From CAMFLJ01 sp965279255 (GTDB taxonomy: Bacteria; Actinomycetota; Acidimicrobiia; Acidimicrobiales; Acidimicrobilacustridaceae), in contig OZ257146.1 in assembly GCA_965279255.1 (NCBI GenBank), forward strand, positions 3,658,001 through 3,722,000: DNA of 64,000 bases. Direction: 5' to 3'. How positions within the stretch are numbered: the first letter of the stretch is position 1; every line of letters begins with the position of its first letter. The position numbers and the translations under genes are program-made. Shown here in pieces: positions 44,336 to 54,385 of the stretch. Below the pieces are notes generated by a model. It made no database searches. It had not been told where the DNA came from and worked only from the letters and a program-made list of their open reading frames with translations.

Positions 44336-46497
44336 CTGCCCTCCAGAGGGTCGGGGTCGGGTGGACTCGGGTCGGCCGGGGCCGGACTCGGGTCGCTGTC
44401 GGGCGGAGCGTAGCCATCCGGCTCGCCGACCGAGAGGGCCGGATGGTTCGAGGCCACCAGCTTGCGGGCCCGGCGGGTCGTGCGGAAGTGCCGCGCCCAC
44501 CACACCAGCAGGAACAGACCGGCGCCGACCGAGAGGATCAGGCCGATGCCGGAGATGGCGGTGGAGCGCACGGTGTAGCGGGTGGTGGCCACCGCGAGGT
44601 CGCCGTTGGCCGAGCTGATCTCGACGGTGAGGGGGAAGGCGCCCGAGGCCCGGATCTCGACCGGGAGCTTGATGGTCTTGGTCTGGGCGGCCGGGATGGT
44701 CTCCTCGATCACCGAGCCCTGGGGGAAGTCGAGCTTGGCGCTGGTGAGCACGATGCGGACCCTGGCCTCGTACGGCAGCCGGTTCTCGAGGTTGAGGGGG
44801 ACCTCCCCCGAGCTCGACGTGAGGGTGACGACCTGTTCGGGGGCGACCACGATCTCGTCGGTGACGGCGGTGATCGACCGCTCGGCCGAGCCGATCATGG
44901 CGTCGCGGCCGTCGGCGTCGAGGTTGCGGGCGCCGGAGGACAGCAGGGTGCGGGCGATCGCGTCGGTGACCTCCTCGGCGGTGGGAACCAGGGAGCGGAG
45001 GCCACCGAGGGCGACTCGGGCGCCGCGAAGGTTTGCCGGGTAACTACCGAGGTCGGTGGGGGGATCGGCCTCGTAGGTCCGCACGAGGGGAGCGGTGCGG
45101 CTGCCGGTGGCGTTGGCGGTCGCGGTGACCTCGAAGAGGTCACCCAGGGTCACGGGGCTGACCATGGGCTCGCCCGGGGAGATGCCGTCGACGCCGTTGG
45201 TTCCCGTGGTGTCGGCGAGGCCGTCGAGGAACGTGGCCAGCGCCGCGGTCGAGGTGCTCCCGGGCACGTTGACCGCGATGCCGTGGGAGGCCGCGCCCGC
45301 GGCGTACTGGAGGTAGGCGAGCTCGGCCAGGGCCCGGTGGCCGGCGAGCACGGGGTCGGCGCCCTGGGTGAGGCGGGCGGAGGTGATGTCGTCGGCGACG
45401 ACGGCCCGCAGGTTCGGGCCACCGTCGACGGCCAGCTCGAACTGCGAGGTGAAGGTGCTGGTGGTGGCGGCGCTCGACAGCGGGGAGAGCTGGTTCGAGG
45501 GCACCGCGACGGCGTCGATCCCACCGGCGCGGAGGCGGTCGAGCGCGGCCGGGCTCACGGTGCGGTCGAGCACGGCGAGTCGCTCGTCGGGTCGCGATCG
45601 CAGCAGCTTGGCGAGGGTGGCGTTGCCGGCCGCGTACTGGTCGTCGAGCTCGGCCGGCATCCCGCTGTCGATCCACGACCCGCTGTCGACGGGGGCATAG
45701 GGGGCGCCGAGGACCGTGCGGGTGGGGCCGGCCCGCAGCTGGGCCACGGAGGCCTCACCCGCGGCGTCGCGGGTGTCGAGCAGTTGGATCGACTCGGGGG
45801 AGGGGGCCAGGGTGAGCGGCACGGCGGGGCGCAGCGCGGTGAGGCCGATGGTGGTGGTGAGGCGCTCGGCCGCGGCGTCGTCGAGGGTGGGGGAGCCGTC
45901 GAGCCCGGGCACCGGGTCGGCCTGCACGGGCACGACCACCCCGACGGCCAGGGTGGTCGAGGCGGAGACCTCGTCGGGGGCGCCGAGCCGGAGCAGGGTC
46001 GTGACGAGGGTGGCGATCGGGACGTCGCTCGTGCCGTCGAAGACCCGCACCTCGAACGGGTACACGCCGGCCGTGGGGAGCGGCGCTGCGCCCGTGGCGG
46101 CCGACGAGCCGGTGGTCACCGGCAGGCTGACCACGATGGCCCCGTCGGGGCCGGTCAGCTCGGTGACCGGCCGCGCCGTGACCTCCCAGATCCTGTCGCC
46201 TGGCACCTCGCCGTTGGCGACGGCGTCGAGGGTGCCGCGGCTCGCCACCTTCTGGTGGAGCTCGCCGCCGATGGTCGCCCCGGCCGGGAGGCCGGTGGCG
46301 CTGACGGCCACCTGGAACACGCCTTCGGGCGCCACCCAGTCGGTCTGGCGCTGGAGCGTGAGGGTGACGGGTGTACCGCCGGAGCTCTGCGCGTCGGCGC
46401 GGCCGGCGGCCCATCCCCACGCGGTGGTCATCACCAGCACCACGACGACCGCGACGAGCCGGACGGTCGGGAGGTGTCGGCGTGCGAGCGCGCTCAC
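44332..46497 (-). CDS. DUF6049 family envelope protein
   Basis: 721 residues. A signal sequence (TVRLVAVVVVLVMTTAWGWAAGRADAQ), a large extracytoplasmic region rich in beta strands, one C-terminal membrane helix (GIGLILSVGAGLFLLVWWARHF) and a short Asp/Pro-rich cytoplasmic tail. Layout and neighbours match mycobacterial Rv3909, encoded next to the MurJ/MviN gene. Molecular function is unknown, and a role in cell-envelope assembly is likely. GTG 46497 overlaps the stop of the GNAT gene (GTGA). Confidence 0.83.
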   Translation of the reverse strand: MSALARRHLPTVRLVAVVVVLVMTTAWGWAAGRADAQSSGGTPVTLTLQRQTDWVAPEGVFQVAVSATGLPAGATIGGELHQKVASRGTLDAVANGEVPGDRIWEVTARPVTELTGPDGAIVVSLPVTTGSSAATGAAPLPTAGVYPFEVRVFDGTSDVPIATLVTTLLRLGAPDEVSASTTLAVGVVVPVQADPVPGLDGSPTLDDAAAERLTTTIGLTALRPAVPLTLAPSPESIQLLDTRDAAGEASVAQLRAGPTRTVLGAPYAPVDSGSWIDSGMPAELDDQYAAGNATLAKLLRSRPDERLAVLDRTVSPAALDRLRAGGIDAVAVPSNQLSPLSSAATTSTFTSQFELAVDGGPNLRAVVADDITSARLTQGADPVLAGHRALAELAYLQYAAGAASHGIAVNVPGSTSTAALATFLDGLADTTGTNGVDGISPGEPMVSPVTLGDLFEVTATANATGSRTAPLVRTYEADPPTDLGSYPANLRGARVALGGLRSLVPTAEEVTDAIARTLLSSGARNLDADGRDAMIGSAERSITAVTDEIVVAPEQVVTLTSSSGEVPLNLENRLPYEARVRIVLTSAKLDFPQGSVIEETIPAAQTKTIKLPVEIRASGAFPLTVEISSANGDLAVATTRYTVRSTAISGIGLILSVGAGLFLLVWWARHFRTTRRARKLVASNHPALSVGEPDGYAPPDSDPSPAPADPSPPDPDPLEGR

Positions 46498-47216
46498 CCC
46501 GCCGGTCCGTCGTCGAGGGGGCGTTCGAGCACGGCCAGCCCGGTGGGCTCGGAGCGGAACCCCAGGTGCTCGTAGAGCGACAGCGCGCGCTGGTTGGCCT
46601 CCTGGGTGTTGACCAGGACCGACCGGCAGCCCTTGCGGTGGCACCAGTCGAGCGAGTCGCCCACCAGGGCGGTGCCGATGCCGTGGCCGTGGCGGTCGGG
46701 GTGCACGGCGAGGCGTTGGAGGTAGCCCAGGGTGCCGGCCCGGCCGGTGACGTGGTAGCCGACGACCTCGCCGGCGATGGTGGCGACCCGGAACCGGGCG
46801 TGGGGGGTGGCCGTGCGGGCGTCGGCCAGGCCGGTGGTGTCGAAGCGCCAGAAGCGGTCGAAGGCCAGGCCGTCGACCTCGAGCACGTGGGGGATGTCGC
46901 GGTTGCGCCCCCGGCGCAGGCGGGCGGCGGGGGTGGACGGCGTCGGCACCCGTCGGAGGTCGTGGCCGAGCAGGTGCAGGCGCTCGTGCACGGTGAAGCC
47001 GGCGGCCACGAAGGGCGCCTGCTCGCTCTCGGCCAGTGCCGGGGTGAGCACCGAGCGGTAGCCCCGGCGGCGCAGCTCGTCGACGGCGCGGGCGATGCCT
47101 GACCGGGTGGGCGCGATGCCGGGGCTGGGGCTCAGCAGCGCGACGGCGGGATCGCCGCGCCACGAGCCGATCCGGAGCCGGTCGGCGCCTCCGGTGATGG
47201 TGTCCAGTCGTCGCAT
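46494..47216 (-). CDS. GNAT-family N-acetyltransferase
   Basis: 240 residues. A C-terminal GNAT domain has the acetyl-CoA-binding motif A (LQRLAVHPDRHGHGIGTALV) and motif B (NTQEANQRALSLYEHLGF). The N-terminal 100 residues form a second, degenerate GNAT-like half (LRRRGYRSVLTPALAESEQAPFVAAGF). It is first in a minus-strand operon with DUF6049, DegV and the kinase. In mycobacteria a Nudix gene (Rv3908) takes this position. Substrate unknown. Confidence 0.85.
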   Translation of the reverse strand: MRRLDTITGGADRLRIGSWRGDPAVALLSPSPGIAPTRSGIARAVDELRRRGYRSVLTPALAESEQAPFVAAGFTVHERLHLLGHDLRRVPTPSTPAARLRRGRNRDIPHVLEVDGLAFDRFWRFDTTGLADARTATPHARFRVATIAGEVVGYHVTGRAGTLGYLQRLAVHPDRHGHGIGTALVGDSLDWCHRKGCRSVLVNTQEANQRALSLYEHLGFRSEPTGLAVLERPLDDGPAG

Positions 47217-47316
47217 GGCCGTGGGGGCAAGCCTAGGACCGATCGGGGGTCGGGCCCGGGCGCCGCGCCGGCCGGTCACCTGGGGTGGTGGGCGGGCGCG
47301 GGGATAGCGTGGCCGC

Positions 47317-48327
47317 GTGACGATCCTGATGGCGGTCCACCCGCAGTTCCTGCTGCACGACACGGGTCCGGGCCATCCCGAGCGCCCGGCCCGCCTCACC
47401 GCCGTCATGGAGGGGATCGACGCCGCCGGCCTGCGTGACGCCGTGGTGCGCTTCGAGCCGGGACCGGCCCCGTGGGACCTCATCGAGAAGGTCCACCCCG
47501 GCCGCTACCTGCTCGGCCTCGAGGAGTTCACGGCCATGGGCGGTGGTCACCTCGACGCCGACACCGTGGTCTGCGAGGACTCCTTCGCCGCCCTCCTGCG
47601 CGCCGCCGGCGCGGGCCTCGACGCGGTGGCCCGCCTCGACGCGGGCGAGGGCGACGTCGCCTTCTGCGCGGTGCGCCCGCCCGGGCACCACGCCACGCCT
47701 CGCACCCCGATGGGCTTCTGCCTCGTGAACAACGTGGCGGTCACCGCCATGGCCCTGGCCGACCGGGGCGAGAAGGTGCTGATCGTCGACTACGACGCCC
47801 ACCACGGCAACGGCACCCAGGACGTCTTCTTCCGCGACCCCCGTGTGCTCTACGTCTCGATGCACGAGTACCCGCTCTACCCCGGCACCGGTGCGCTCGA
47901 GGAGACCGGCTGGGGCGAGGGGGCCGGCACCACCATCAACTTCCCGTTCCCCCGGGGTGCCACCGGCGACGTCTACCGGCTCGCCATCGACGAGGTCATC
48001 CGTCCCGTGGTCGACGAGTGGAAGCCCACGTGGCTGCTCATCTCCGCCGGCTTCGACGCCCATCACCGCGATCCCCTCACCGGCCTCAACCTCACCTCGG
48101 GCGACTACGCCGACATGACCCGTGAGCTCCAGGGCCTGGTGCCGGCCGGGAGGTGCATCGTCTACCTCGAGGGCGGCTACGACCTCGACGCCCTCACCGC
48201 CTGCACCGGCTCGGCGCTGGCCGCGCTCGTCGACCTCGAGTACCGGCCCGAGGCCGCGTCCAGTGGTGGGCCGGGCCGCAACGTCGTCGACGCGGTGGCC
48301 CACATGCGCGCCGCCGATCCGCACTGA
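47317..48327 (+). CDS. Histone-deacetylase-family amidohydrolase
   Basis: 336 residues, class II HDAC/AcuC-like. Zinc and catalytic residues are in RPPGHHA (His pair at about residues 125-126), VDYDAHHGNGTQ, SMHEYPLYPGTG and SAGFDAHHRDPL. The N-terminal HPERPARL motif is present. Bacterial members deacetylate acyl-lysine on enzymes, polyamines or other small amides. TAGCGT (47305-47310) lies 6 bases before the GTG, a leaderless arrangement. Divergent from the GNAT gene 100 bases away. Confidence 0.92.
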   Translation: MTILMAVHPQFLLHDTGPGHPERPARLTAVMEGIDAAGLRDAVVRFEPGPAPWDLIEKVHPGRYLLGLEEFTAMGGGHLDADTVVCEDSFAALLRAAGAGLDAVARLDAGEGDVAFCAVRPPGHHATPRTPMGFCLVNNVAVTAMALADRGEKVLIVDYDAHHGNGTQDVFFRDPRVLYVSMHEYPLYPGTGALEETGWGEGAGTTINFPFPRGATGDVYRLAIDEVIRPVVDEWKPTWLLISAGFDAHHRDPLTGLNLTSGDYADMTRELQGLVPAGRCIVYLEGGYDLDALTACTGSALAALVDLEYRPEAASSGGPGRNVVDAVAHMRAADPH

Positions 48328-48400
48328 GGCCCGACCCGGCCGCCACGCCCCCGATGCCGCCCGCCGGTGCCCGTCGGTGGCACCGGTAGCCTCGACGCCC

Positions 48401-49792
48401 GTGATCCCCGACCGGTTGCGCCCCGTCCTCGAGCGCACGTCCCCGCTGGCCGAGCGCTTCGCCGCGTCCGGGTTCCGCCTCTACCTCGTGGGCGGGGTGG
48501 TCCGCGACCTCCTGCTCGGCCGTGACATGTCGTCGGGCCGTGACATCGACCTCACCACCGACGCCCTCCCCGCCGACACCAAGCGGCTGCTCAAGGGCTG
48601 GGCCGACTCGGTGTGGACCCAGGGCGAGCGCTTCGGCACCATCGGCTGCCGCAAGGACGGCTGGGACTTCGAGATCACCACCCACCGGGCCGAGGCGTAC
48701 GACCCCGACTCCCGGAAGCCCACCGTCGAGTTCTCCGACGCGGTCGAGGCCGACCTCTCCCGCCGGGACTTCACCGTCAACGCCATGGCGCTCGCCCTCC
48801 CCGAGCCCGTGCTGATCGACCCCTTCGGCGGGGCCGACGACCTCGTCGCCGGCCGCCTGCGCACGCCGTTGTCGCCCGAGGTCTCGTTCTCCGACGACCC
48901 GCTGCGGATGCTGCGAGCGGCCCGGTTCATCGCCGGCTACGGCCTCGAGCCGACTCCTGAGCTCACCGCGGCCGTCGAGAAGATGGCCGACCGCCTCGAC
49001 ATCGTCTCGGCCGAGCGCATCCGCGACGAGTTCGACAAGCTCGTGGTGGTCGACGACCCCAGTGCCGGGCTGTGGTTCCTGGCCGACACGGGCCTCATCG
49101 ACCGCTTCCTGCCCGAGTTCGCCAAGATGCGCCTCGAGCAGGACCCGATCCACCGCCACAAGGACGTGCTCACCCACACCATCGCGGTGGTCGCCAAGAC
49201 CCGGCCCGAGCGCCTCGTGCGCCTGTCGGCGCTCTACCACGACATCGGCAAGCCCCGCACCCGTGCGATCGGCGACGGCGGCGTGTCGTTCCACCACCAC
49301 GAGGTCGTCGGCGCCCGCATGACCCGCGAGCGCATGAAGGCGCTCAAGTACTCCACCGACGACATCGAGCGCGTGAGCCGCCTGGTGTTCCTCCACCTGC
49401 GGTTCCACACCTACAAGATGGGCTGGACCGACTCCGCCGTGCGCCGCTTCGTCCGCGACGCCGACGACCTGCTGCCCGAGCTGATCGAGCTCACCCGCTG
49501 CGACTGCACCACCCGCAACGAGCGCAAGGCGGCGACGTTGGCCCGGCGGATGGACGAGCTCGAGGCCCGCATCGCGGAGCTGCAGGCGAGCGAGGAGCTC
49601 AAGTCGATCCGCCCCGACCTCGACGGGAACCAGGTGATGTCGCACCTCGGCCTCACGCCGGGCCGCGACGTGGGCCAGGCCCTCGACTTCCTGCTCGAGT
49701 TGCGCCTCGAGGAGGGCCCCCTCGGCGAGGAGGAGGCGTACCGCCGCCTCGACGCCTGGTGGGCCGAGCGGCAGGCCGGCCTTCCGGGCTAG
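48401..49792 (+). CDS. cca: CCA-adding tRNA nucleotidyltransferase with HD domain
   Basis: 463 residues. The head domain motifs are LVGGVVRDLLL and RDIDLTTDA (catalytic carboxylates), followed by RRDFTVNAMAL and the R-rich template region (DPLRMLRAARF). The C-terminal HD phosphohydrolase domain has YHDIGKPRTR. It adds CCA to tRNA 3' ends, needed here because tRNA-Ile lacks an encoded CCA. TAGCCT (48387-48392) is 8 bases before the GTG, so the mRNA may be leaderless. This corresponds to Rv3907c (pcnA). Confidence 0.93.
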   Translation: MIPDRLRPVLERTSPLAERFAASGFRLYLVGGVVRDLLLGRDMSSGRDIDLTTDALPADTKRLLKGWADSVWTQGERFGTIGCRKDGWDFEITTHRAEAYDPDSRKPTVEFSDAVEADLSRRDFTVNAMALALPEPVLIDPFGGADDLVAGRLRTPLSPEVSFSDDPLRMLRAARFIAGYGLEPTPELTAAVEKMADRLDIVSAERIRDEFDKLVVVDDPSAGLWFLADTGLIDRFLPEFAKMRLEQDPIHRHKDVLTHTIAVVAKTRPERLVRLSALYHDIGKPRTRAIGDGGVSFHHHEVVGARMTRERMKALKYSTDDIERVSRLVFLHLRFHTYKMGWTDSAVRRFVRDADDLLPELIELTRCDCTTRNERKAATLARRMDELEARIAELQASEELKSIRPDLDGNQVMSHLGLTPGRDVGQALDFLLELRLEEGPLGEEEAYRRLDAWWAERQAGLPG

Positions 49793-49796
49793 GGCG

Positions 49797-50525
49797 TCAG
49801 ACGCCGTCCTTGCGGCCCCGCACCACGAGGGTGGCGGGCACGAGGGTCATGGTCTCGCTCCAGAACGGGCTGGGCTCGTCGTGCTGCACCGGCGGCTCGA
49901 GCACGGTGTCGACCCGGAAGTTGGCGCGGGCGAACGACGAGAAGACCTCGGCGATGGTGCGGGGGTACACCCGCTGGTCGCCCACGACGCGTGACGACCG
50001 CTCGGCGTAGGCACGCACCACCCGAGGAGGCCCGGGTTCGGTGTCGTCGAGCATGAGCGACGCCGGGTGGGGCAGCGACGCCACGAGGGCCGAGCCCGTG
50101 CGCAGCACCCGGTTGACCTGGCGCAGTACCCGGTCGAGGTCGTCGAGGCGGCCGAGCTCGTGCACCGAGAGGGCGGCGTCGACGGTGTCGGCGCGCACGA
50201 AGGCCAGCTCGGCCAGGTCGCCGTGGTGGAGCTCGAGCTTCACCTCGTGGGCGTCGGCCAGCCGGCGGGCGACCTCGAGCCGGTCGTGGTGGGCGTCGAC
50301 GACGATCACGTGGGCACCCTGGGAGGCGAGGGCCACGGCCGTGTGGCCGCCGCCGGCGCCGAGGACCAGGAGGCGCTTGCCCTCGGTCGGCCCGATCAGG
50401 CGCAGCGAGGCCTCGTCGGGGATGTCGGGCCCGTAGACCACGACGTCGACCGGCAGGTCGGCGTCGGCGGGGAAGGCGGCGACGGGCGTGGGCCCGGGCG
50501 GGGGGAAAGAACCGTGGTCGGTCAC
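49797..50525 (-). CDS. Class I SAM-dependent methyltransferase
   Basis: 242 residues with a Rossmann SAM site (LLVLGAGGGHTAVALASQGAHVIVVDA, about residues 51-77), then HHGDLAELAFVRADTVDAALSVHELGRLDDLDRVLRQVNRVLRTG. These are the motifs of small-molecule or rRNA-type class I methyltransferases. Convergent with cca, whose stop is 4 bases away. The substrate is unknown. The start is GTG at 50525 and has no clear ribosome-binding site. Confidence 0.83.
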   Translation of the reverse strand: MTDHGSFPPPGPTPVAAFPADADLPVDVVVYGPDIPDEASLRLIGPTEGKRLLVLGAGGGHTAVALASQGAHVIVVDAHHDRLEVARRLADAHEVKLELHHGDLAELAFVRADTVDAALSVHELGRLDDLDRVLRQVNRVLRTGSALVASLPHPASLMLDDTEPGPPRVVRAYAERSSRVVGDQRVYPRTIAEVFSSFARANFRVDTVLEPPVQHDEPSPFWSETMTLVPATLVVRGRKDGV

Positions 50526-50630
50526 CGGCCCAGTCTCCCGCGCCCCGCCGCCGGGTCGGTGGACCGACCCGCTGTGGCATCGGGCGCCCGCGCCGCTCTC
50601 GGCGGCGAGGTGTCGCTACCCTCGTCGTCC

Positions 50631-51035
50631 GTGAGCTTCGGTCCCGGATCCGTGCGGGGCGCCGCCACCGGCGCACCCGGCGAGGTCGACTACCGACTCG
50701 CGCGCCAGCACCTGATCTCGGAGTTCCGCAAGGGCCGGTTGGCGCAGCACGAGGTGTGCGACGCGCACCCCGAGCTGGTGCGGGCGGCGAAGGAGGCCTC
50801 CTCGCCCTCCGACCGCGACTGCCCGATCTGCGAGGAGGAGAAGCTGGTGCTCGTCTCCTACGTCTTCGGGCCCCGCCTGCCCAAGCACGGGCGCTGCATC
50901 ACCACCGCCAAGGAGCTCAAGGAGCTCTCGCGGCGCCAGGGCGAGTACGCCTGCTACGTCGTCGAGGTCTGCCCCGGTTGCAGCTGGAACCACCTCGCCC
51001 GCACGTTCATCCTCAACCCCGCCCGCTCGGCGTAG
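50631..51035 (+). CDS. DUF5318 family protein
   Basis: 134 residues. It carries the actinobacterial DUF5318 domain with a zinc-ribbon-like cysteine pattern: CPICEEEKLVLVSYVFG near residue 64, then CITTAKE and CYVVEVCPGCSWNHL. In mycobacteria the homologue (Rv0049) likewise sits just upstream of ponA1. Function is unknown. TACCCT (50617-50622) lies 8 bases before the GTG, consistent with leaderless transcription. Confidence 0.87.
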   Translation: MSFGPGSVRGAATGAPGEVDYRLARQHLISEFRKGRLAQHEVCDAHPELVRAAKEASSPSDRDCPICEEEKLVLVSYVFGPRLPKHGRCITTAKELKELSRRQGEYACYVVEVCPGCSWNHLARTFILNPARSA

Positions 51036-51198
51036 CACCATGGCTGCGACGCCGGCGCACGGCACCTCCCTCGGAACCACGTCTCCCCGCGGCCGTGCTC
51101 CCGGCGGGATCTCCTTCGCTCCGCGTTATGTCGGCCGACGGACACTGGCCGGATCCGCGCCCCGCGGCCGAGCCCAGACGGAGCAGTAGACCCCCCAC

Positions 51199-53421
51199 AT
51201 GTCACCCCGATCCACCGGCGCGGCCGGTCCCAGCGCCAGGAGCTCGCGGAAGGCCGCGCGCCGCGCCAAGCGCCAGGACCTCAAGCCCAACGGCAAGAAG
51301 CGCAGCATCTTCTGGCGCATGCGCCGTCCGTTCTTCGCCGTGGCGCTGGTCTTCGTGCTCGCCATCGCCGGTGCCGGCTACCTCTTCACCCAGGTGCCGC
51401 TCCCGGAGAAGGAGCCGCCGTTGCTGCAGACCTCGTTCTTCTGCGCCGCCGACGTGACCTCGGGCTGCAACGCCGACAACTCGATCGCCCAGCTCTCCGG
51501 CAGCGAGGACCGCATCGCCGTCACCTACGAGCAGCTGCCGCCCACCCTCGTGCAGGCCGTGCTGGCCGCCGAGGACCGCACCTTCTACGACCACGGTGGC
51601 GTCGACCCCGTGGGCATCGTGCGGGCCCTGTGGGCCAACCTGCGCAGCGACAGCGTGCAGCAGGGCGGCTCGACGATCACCCAGCAGTACGTGAAGAACG
51701 TCTACCTGTCCCAGGAGCGCACCATCACCCGGAAGGTGAAGGAGGCCGCGCTGGCGGTGAAGCTCGAGCGCGAGCTCCCCAAGCAGGAGATCCTCACCCG
51801 CTACCTCAACACCATCTACTTCGGCCGGGGCGCCTACGGCGTCGAGGCCGCCTCGCGGGCCTACTTCGGCAAGTCGGTCGGCGACATCACCCTGCCCGAG
51901 GCCGCCTACCTGGCCGGGCTGATCCGCTCGCCCGAGACCGCCGATGCCCAGCTCCCGCCCGACGACGCCAAGTTCGGCACCAACCGGGCCACTGCCGTGC
52001 AGCGCCGCAACTCGGTGCTGAAGGCAATGGTCGAGACCGGCGACATCACCCAGGCCCAGTACGACGAGTACTCCGCCCTCGGCTGGGACGACGTCCTCCA
52101 GCGCGCGACCAAGGCGAACTACGGCCGCGTCGCCCATCCGGAGTGGGGCACCGACTACGTCATCGACTACGTGCGCCACTGGCTGGTGAACGACGGCGGC
52201 TTCACCGACGCCGAGGTCTACGGCGGCGGGCTGCGGGTCTACACGACCGTCGACATGAACAACCAGGAGGCCGCGGTCGACGCGGTGAACTCCACCCTCG
52301 ACCAGCCGGGCGACCCCGCGGCCGCCCTGGTGTCGATCGACGAGCAGGGCGCCGTGCGGGCGATGGTCGGCGGCCGTGACTACAGCGCCAGCAAGGTCAA
52401 CCTCGCGGTCGGCGCCGAGGGTGGCGGCGGCGGTCGTCAGCCGGGCTCGTCGTTCAAGATCTTCACCCTCACCGAGGCCATGAACCAGGGCATCCCGCTG
52501 AACAAGACCTACAACGCCCCGGCCTCGCTGACGATCCCCAAGGCCGACGGCGGCAAGGACTGGAAGGTCGGCAACTACGGCGACGCCGCCCAGGGCACGC
52601 TCGACGTCGTGCAGGCCACCATGAAGTCGTCGAACACGGCCTACGCCCAGCTCATGCTCGAGGTCGGGCCCGAGAACGTGGCGGCTCTGGCCAAGCGCAT
52701 GGGCATCACCTCCGAGCTCGACGCGGTGCCGGCCCTCACCCTCGGCACCAGCGAGGTGTCGGTGATCGACATGGCGTCGGCCTACTCGACCCTCGCCGAC
52801 GGCGGCGAGCACCGGGCTCCCTTCATCGTCTCCAAGGTCACCGACGCCACCGGCAACGTGCTCTACGAGCACGAGGTGAAGGGCGACAAGGTCCTCGACG
52901 ACAAGGTCGTCGAGGAGGTCAACTACACCCTCAACCAGGTCGTCGAGGGTGGCACGGGCACCGGCGCCAAGATCTCCCAGCCGGCGGCGGGCAAGACCGG
53001 CACCACCGAGAACTACCGCGACGCCTGGTTCGCCGGGTACACGTGCAAGCTCACCACCGCGGTCTGGATGGGCTACCCCGACCTCGACGCCAACGGCCAG
53101 ACCCGGTACATGAAGTCGGTGCACGGCAAGTCGGTCACCGGTGGCTCGTTCCCGGCCACGATCTGGCGCAAGTACATGGAGAAGGCCACGGCGGGCCTCG
53201 ACTCCTGCCCGTTCCCGAAGCCGTCGCTCGCGCCCTACACGGGCACCAACGACACGGTCATCACCGGGCCCACCACGTCGTCGACGACCACACCTCCCTC
53301 CACCGCCCCGGAGTCGTCCACGACCACGGCCCCGCCGTCGACCACCACGCCCACGACGCGGCCGTCGACGACCACCACCACGAAGGCGCCCACGACCACC
53401 ACGACGGTGCCGAAGCCCTAG
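51199..53421 (+). CDS. ponA: Class A penicillin-binding protein (transglycosylase/transpeptidase)
   Basis: 740 residues. A basic cytoplasmic tail, one membrane anchor (FFAVALVFVLAIAGAGYLF, about residues 50-68), a GT51 transglycosylase domain (AAEDRTFYDHGGVDPVGI, GGSTITQQYVKN, RYLNTIYFGRGAYGVEAA), then the transpeptidase with SxxK in PGSSFKIF, SSN and KTG (GKTGTTE). The last 55 residues are a Thr/Pro/Ser-rich tail. It polymerises and cross-links peptidoglycan and is the target of beta-lactams. The DUF5318-ponA order matches mycobacteria. Confidence 0.94.
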   Translation: MSPRSTGAAGPSARSSRKAARRAKRQDLKPNGKKRSIFWRMRRPFFAVALVFVLAIAGAGYLFTQVPLPEKEPPLLQTSFFCAADVTSGCNADNSIAQLSGSEDRIAVTYEQLPPTLVQAVLAAEDRTFYDHGGVDPVGIVRALWANLRSDSVQQGGSTITQQYVKNVYLSQERTITRKVKEAALAVKLERELPKQEILTRYLNTIYFGRGAYGVEAASRAYFGKSVGDITLPEAAYLAGLIRSPETADAQLPPDDAKFGTNRATAVQRRNSVLKAMVETGDITQAQYDEYSALGWDDVLQRATKANYGRVAHPEWGTDYVIDYVRHWLVNDGGFTDAEVYGGGLRVYTTVDMNNQEAAVDAVNSTLDQPGDPAAALVSIDEQGAVRAMVGGRDYSASKVNLAVGAEGGGGGRQPGSSFKIFTLTEAMNQGIPLNKTYNAPASLTIPKADGGKDWKVGNYGDAAQGTLDVVQATMKSSNTAYAQLMLEVGPENVAALAKRMGITSELDAVPALTLGTSEVSVIDMASAYSTLADGGEHRAPFIVSKVTDATGNVLYEHEVKGDKVLDDKVVEEVNYTLNQVVEGGTGTGAKISQPAAGKTGTTENYRDAWFAGYTCKLTTAVWMGYPDLDANGQTRYMKSVHGKSVTGGSFPATIWRKYMEKATAGLDSCPFPKPSLAPYTGTNDTVITGPTTSSTTTPPSTAPESSTTTAPPSTTTPTTRPSTTTTTKAPTTTTTVPKP

Positions 53422-53527
53422 GGGTGACCAACACCCGCTCGGTTCCTTTGCCGATTCCGTCCGGGCACAGCTAGCGTTCGATCACCGCCGGTAGCCGAGG
53501 GGCACTGGACGGGAACAGGAGGCTCCG

Positions 53528-54385
53528 ATGAGCGCACGCACCACCGTGCCTTCGGTCCGCGGCCGCAAGGTCCGGCGAGGGGACGTTCCGTTGGTGATGG
53601 TCACGGCCTACGACGCGCCAGGGGCGCGCATGGCCGATGCCGCGGGCATCGACATGATCCTGGTGGGCGACAGCCTGGCCATGGTCGTGCTCGGGTACGA
53701 CGACACCCTGCAGGTGACCGTCGACGACATGGCCCACCACACCGCTGCGGTCGCCCGGGCCAAGCCGTCGGCCCTGATCGTCGCCGACCTGCCGTGGCTC
53801 AGCTACCACGTGTCGGTCGAGGACACCGTCCGCAACGCCGCCCAGCTCATCCGCGCCGGGGCCCAGGCCGTGAAGCTCGAGGGCGGCCGCAAGCGCCTCC
53901 CGATGATCGAGGCCCTGATCGACGCCGAGATCCCCGTGATGGGCCACATCGGGCTCACCCCGCAGTCGGTCAACGCCATGGGCGGGTTCAAGGTGCAGGG
54001 CCGCAAGCACGACGCCGCCCTCGCCCTGGCCGAGGACGCCAAGGCGCTCCAGCACGCCGGCTGCTTCTCGATCGTGGTGGAGGGCGTGCCCGACGAGGTC
54101 GGCCGCATGCTCACCGAGGCCATCGACATCCCCACCGTCGGCATCGGGGCCGGTCCCGGCACCGACGGCCAGGTGCTGGTGTTCCACGACGTGCTCGGCA
54201 TCGAGGAGCGCATCACCCCGAAGTTCGTCCGCCGCTACGCCGCCCTCGGCGCGGAGGGCACCCGTGCGCTCGGTGCCTACGCCGACGACGTGCGCACCGG
54301 GGCCTTCCCGAACGCCGACGAGAGCTACCACCTCTCCTCCGGCGAGGCCGACGCCCTCGGCCTCTACGGCGCCCACCTGGCGTGA
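53528..54385 (+). CDS. panB: 3-methyl-2-oxobutanoate hydroxymethyltransferase
   Basis: 285 residues. PanB adds a hydroxymethyl group from methylene-tetrahydrofolate to ketoisovalerate to make ketopantoate, the first step toward pantothenate. Family blocks include VMVTAYDAPGARMADAAGIDMILVGDSLAMVVLGY, ADLPWLSYHV, VKLEGG, and GHIGLTPQS. A CAGGAGG site precedes the ATG. The TGA stop overlaps the next GTG (GTGA). Confidence 0.95.
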   Translation: MSARTTVPSVRGRKVRRGDVPLVMVTAYDAPGARMADAAGIDMILVGDSLAMVVLGYDDTLQVTVDDMAHHTAAVARAKPSALIVADLPWLSYHVSVEDTVRNAAQLIRAGAQAVKLEGGRKRLPMIEALIDAEIPVMGHIGLTPQSVNAMGGFKVQGRKHDAALALAEDAKALQHAGCFSIVVEGVPDEVGRMLTEAIDIPTVGIGAGPGTDGQVLVFHDVLGIEERITPKFVRRYAALGAEGTRALGAYADDVRTGAFPNADESYHLSSGEADALGLYGAHLA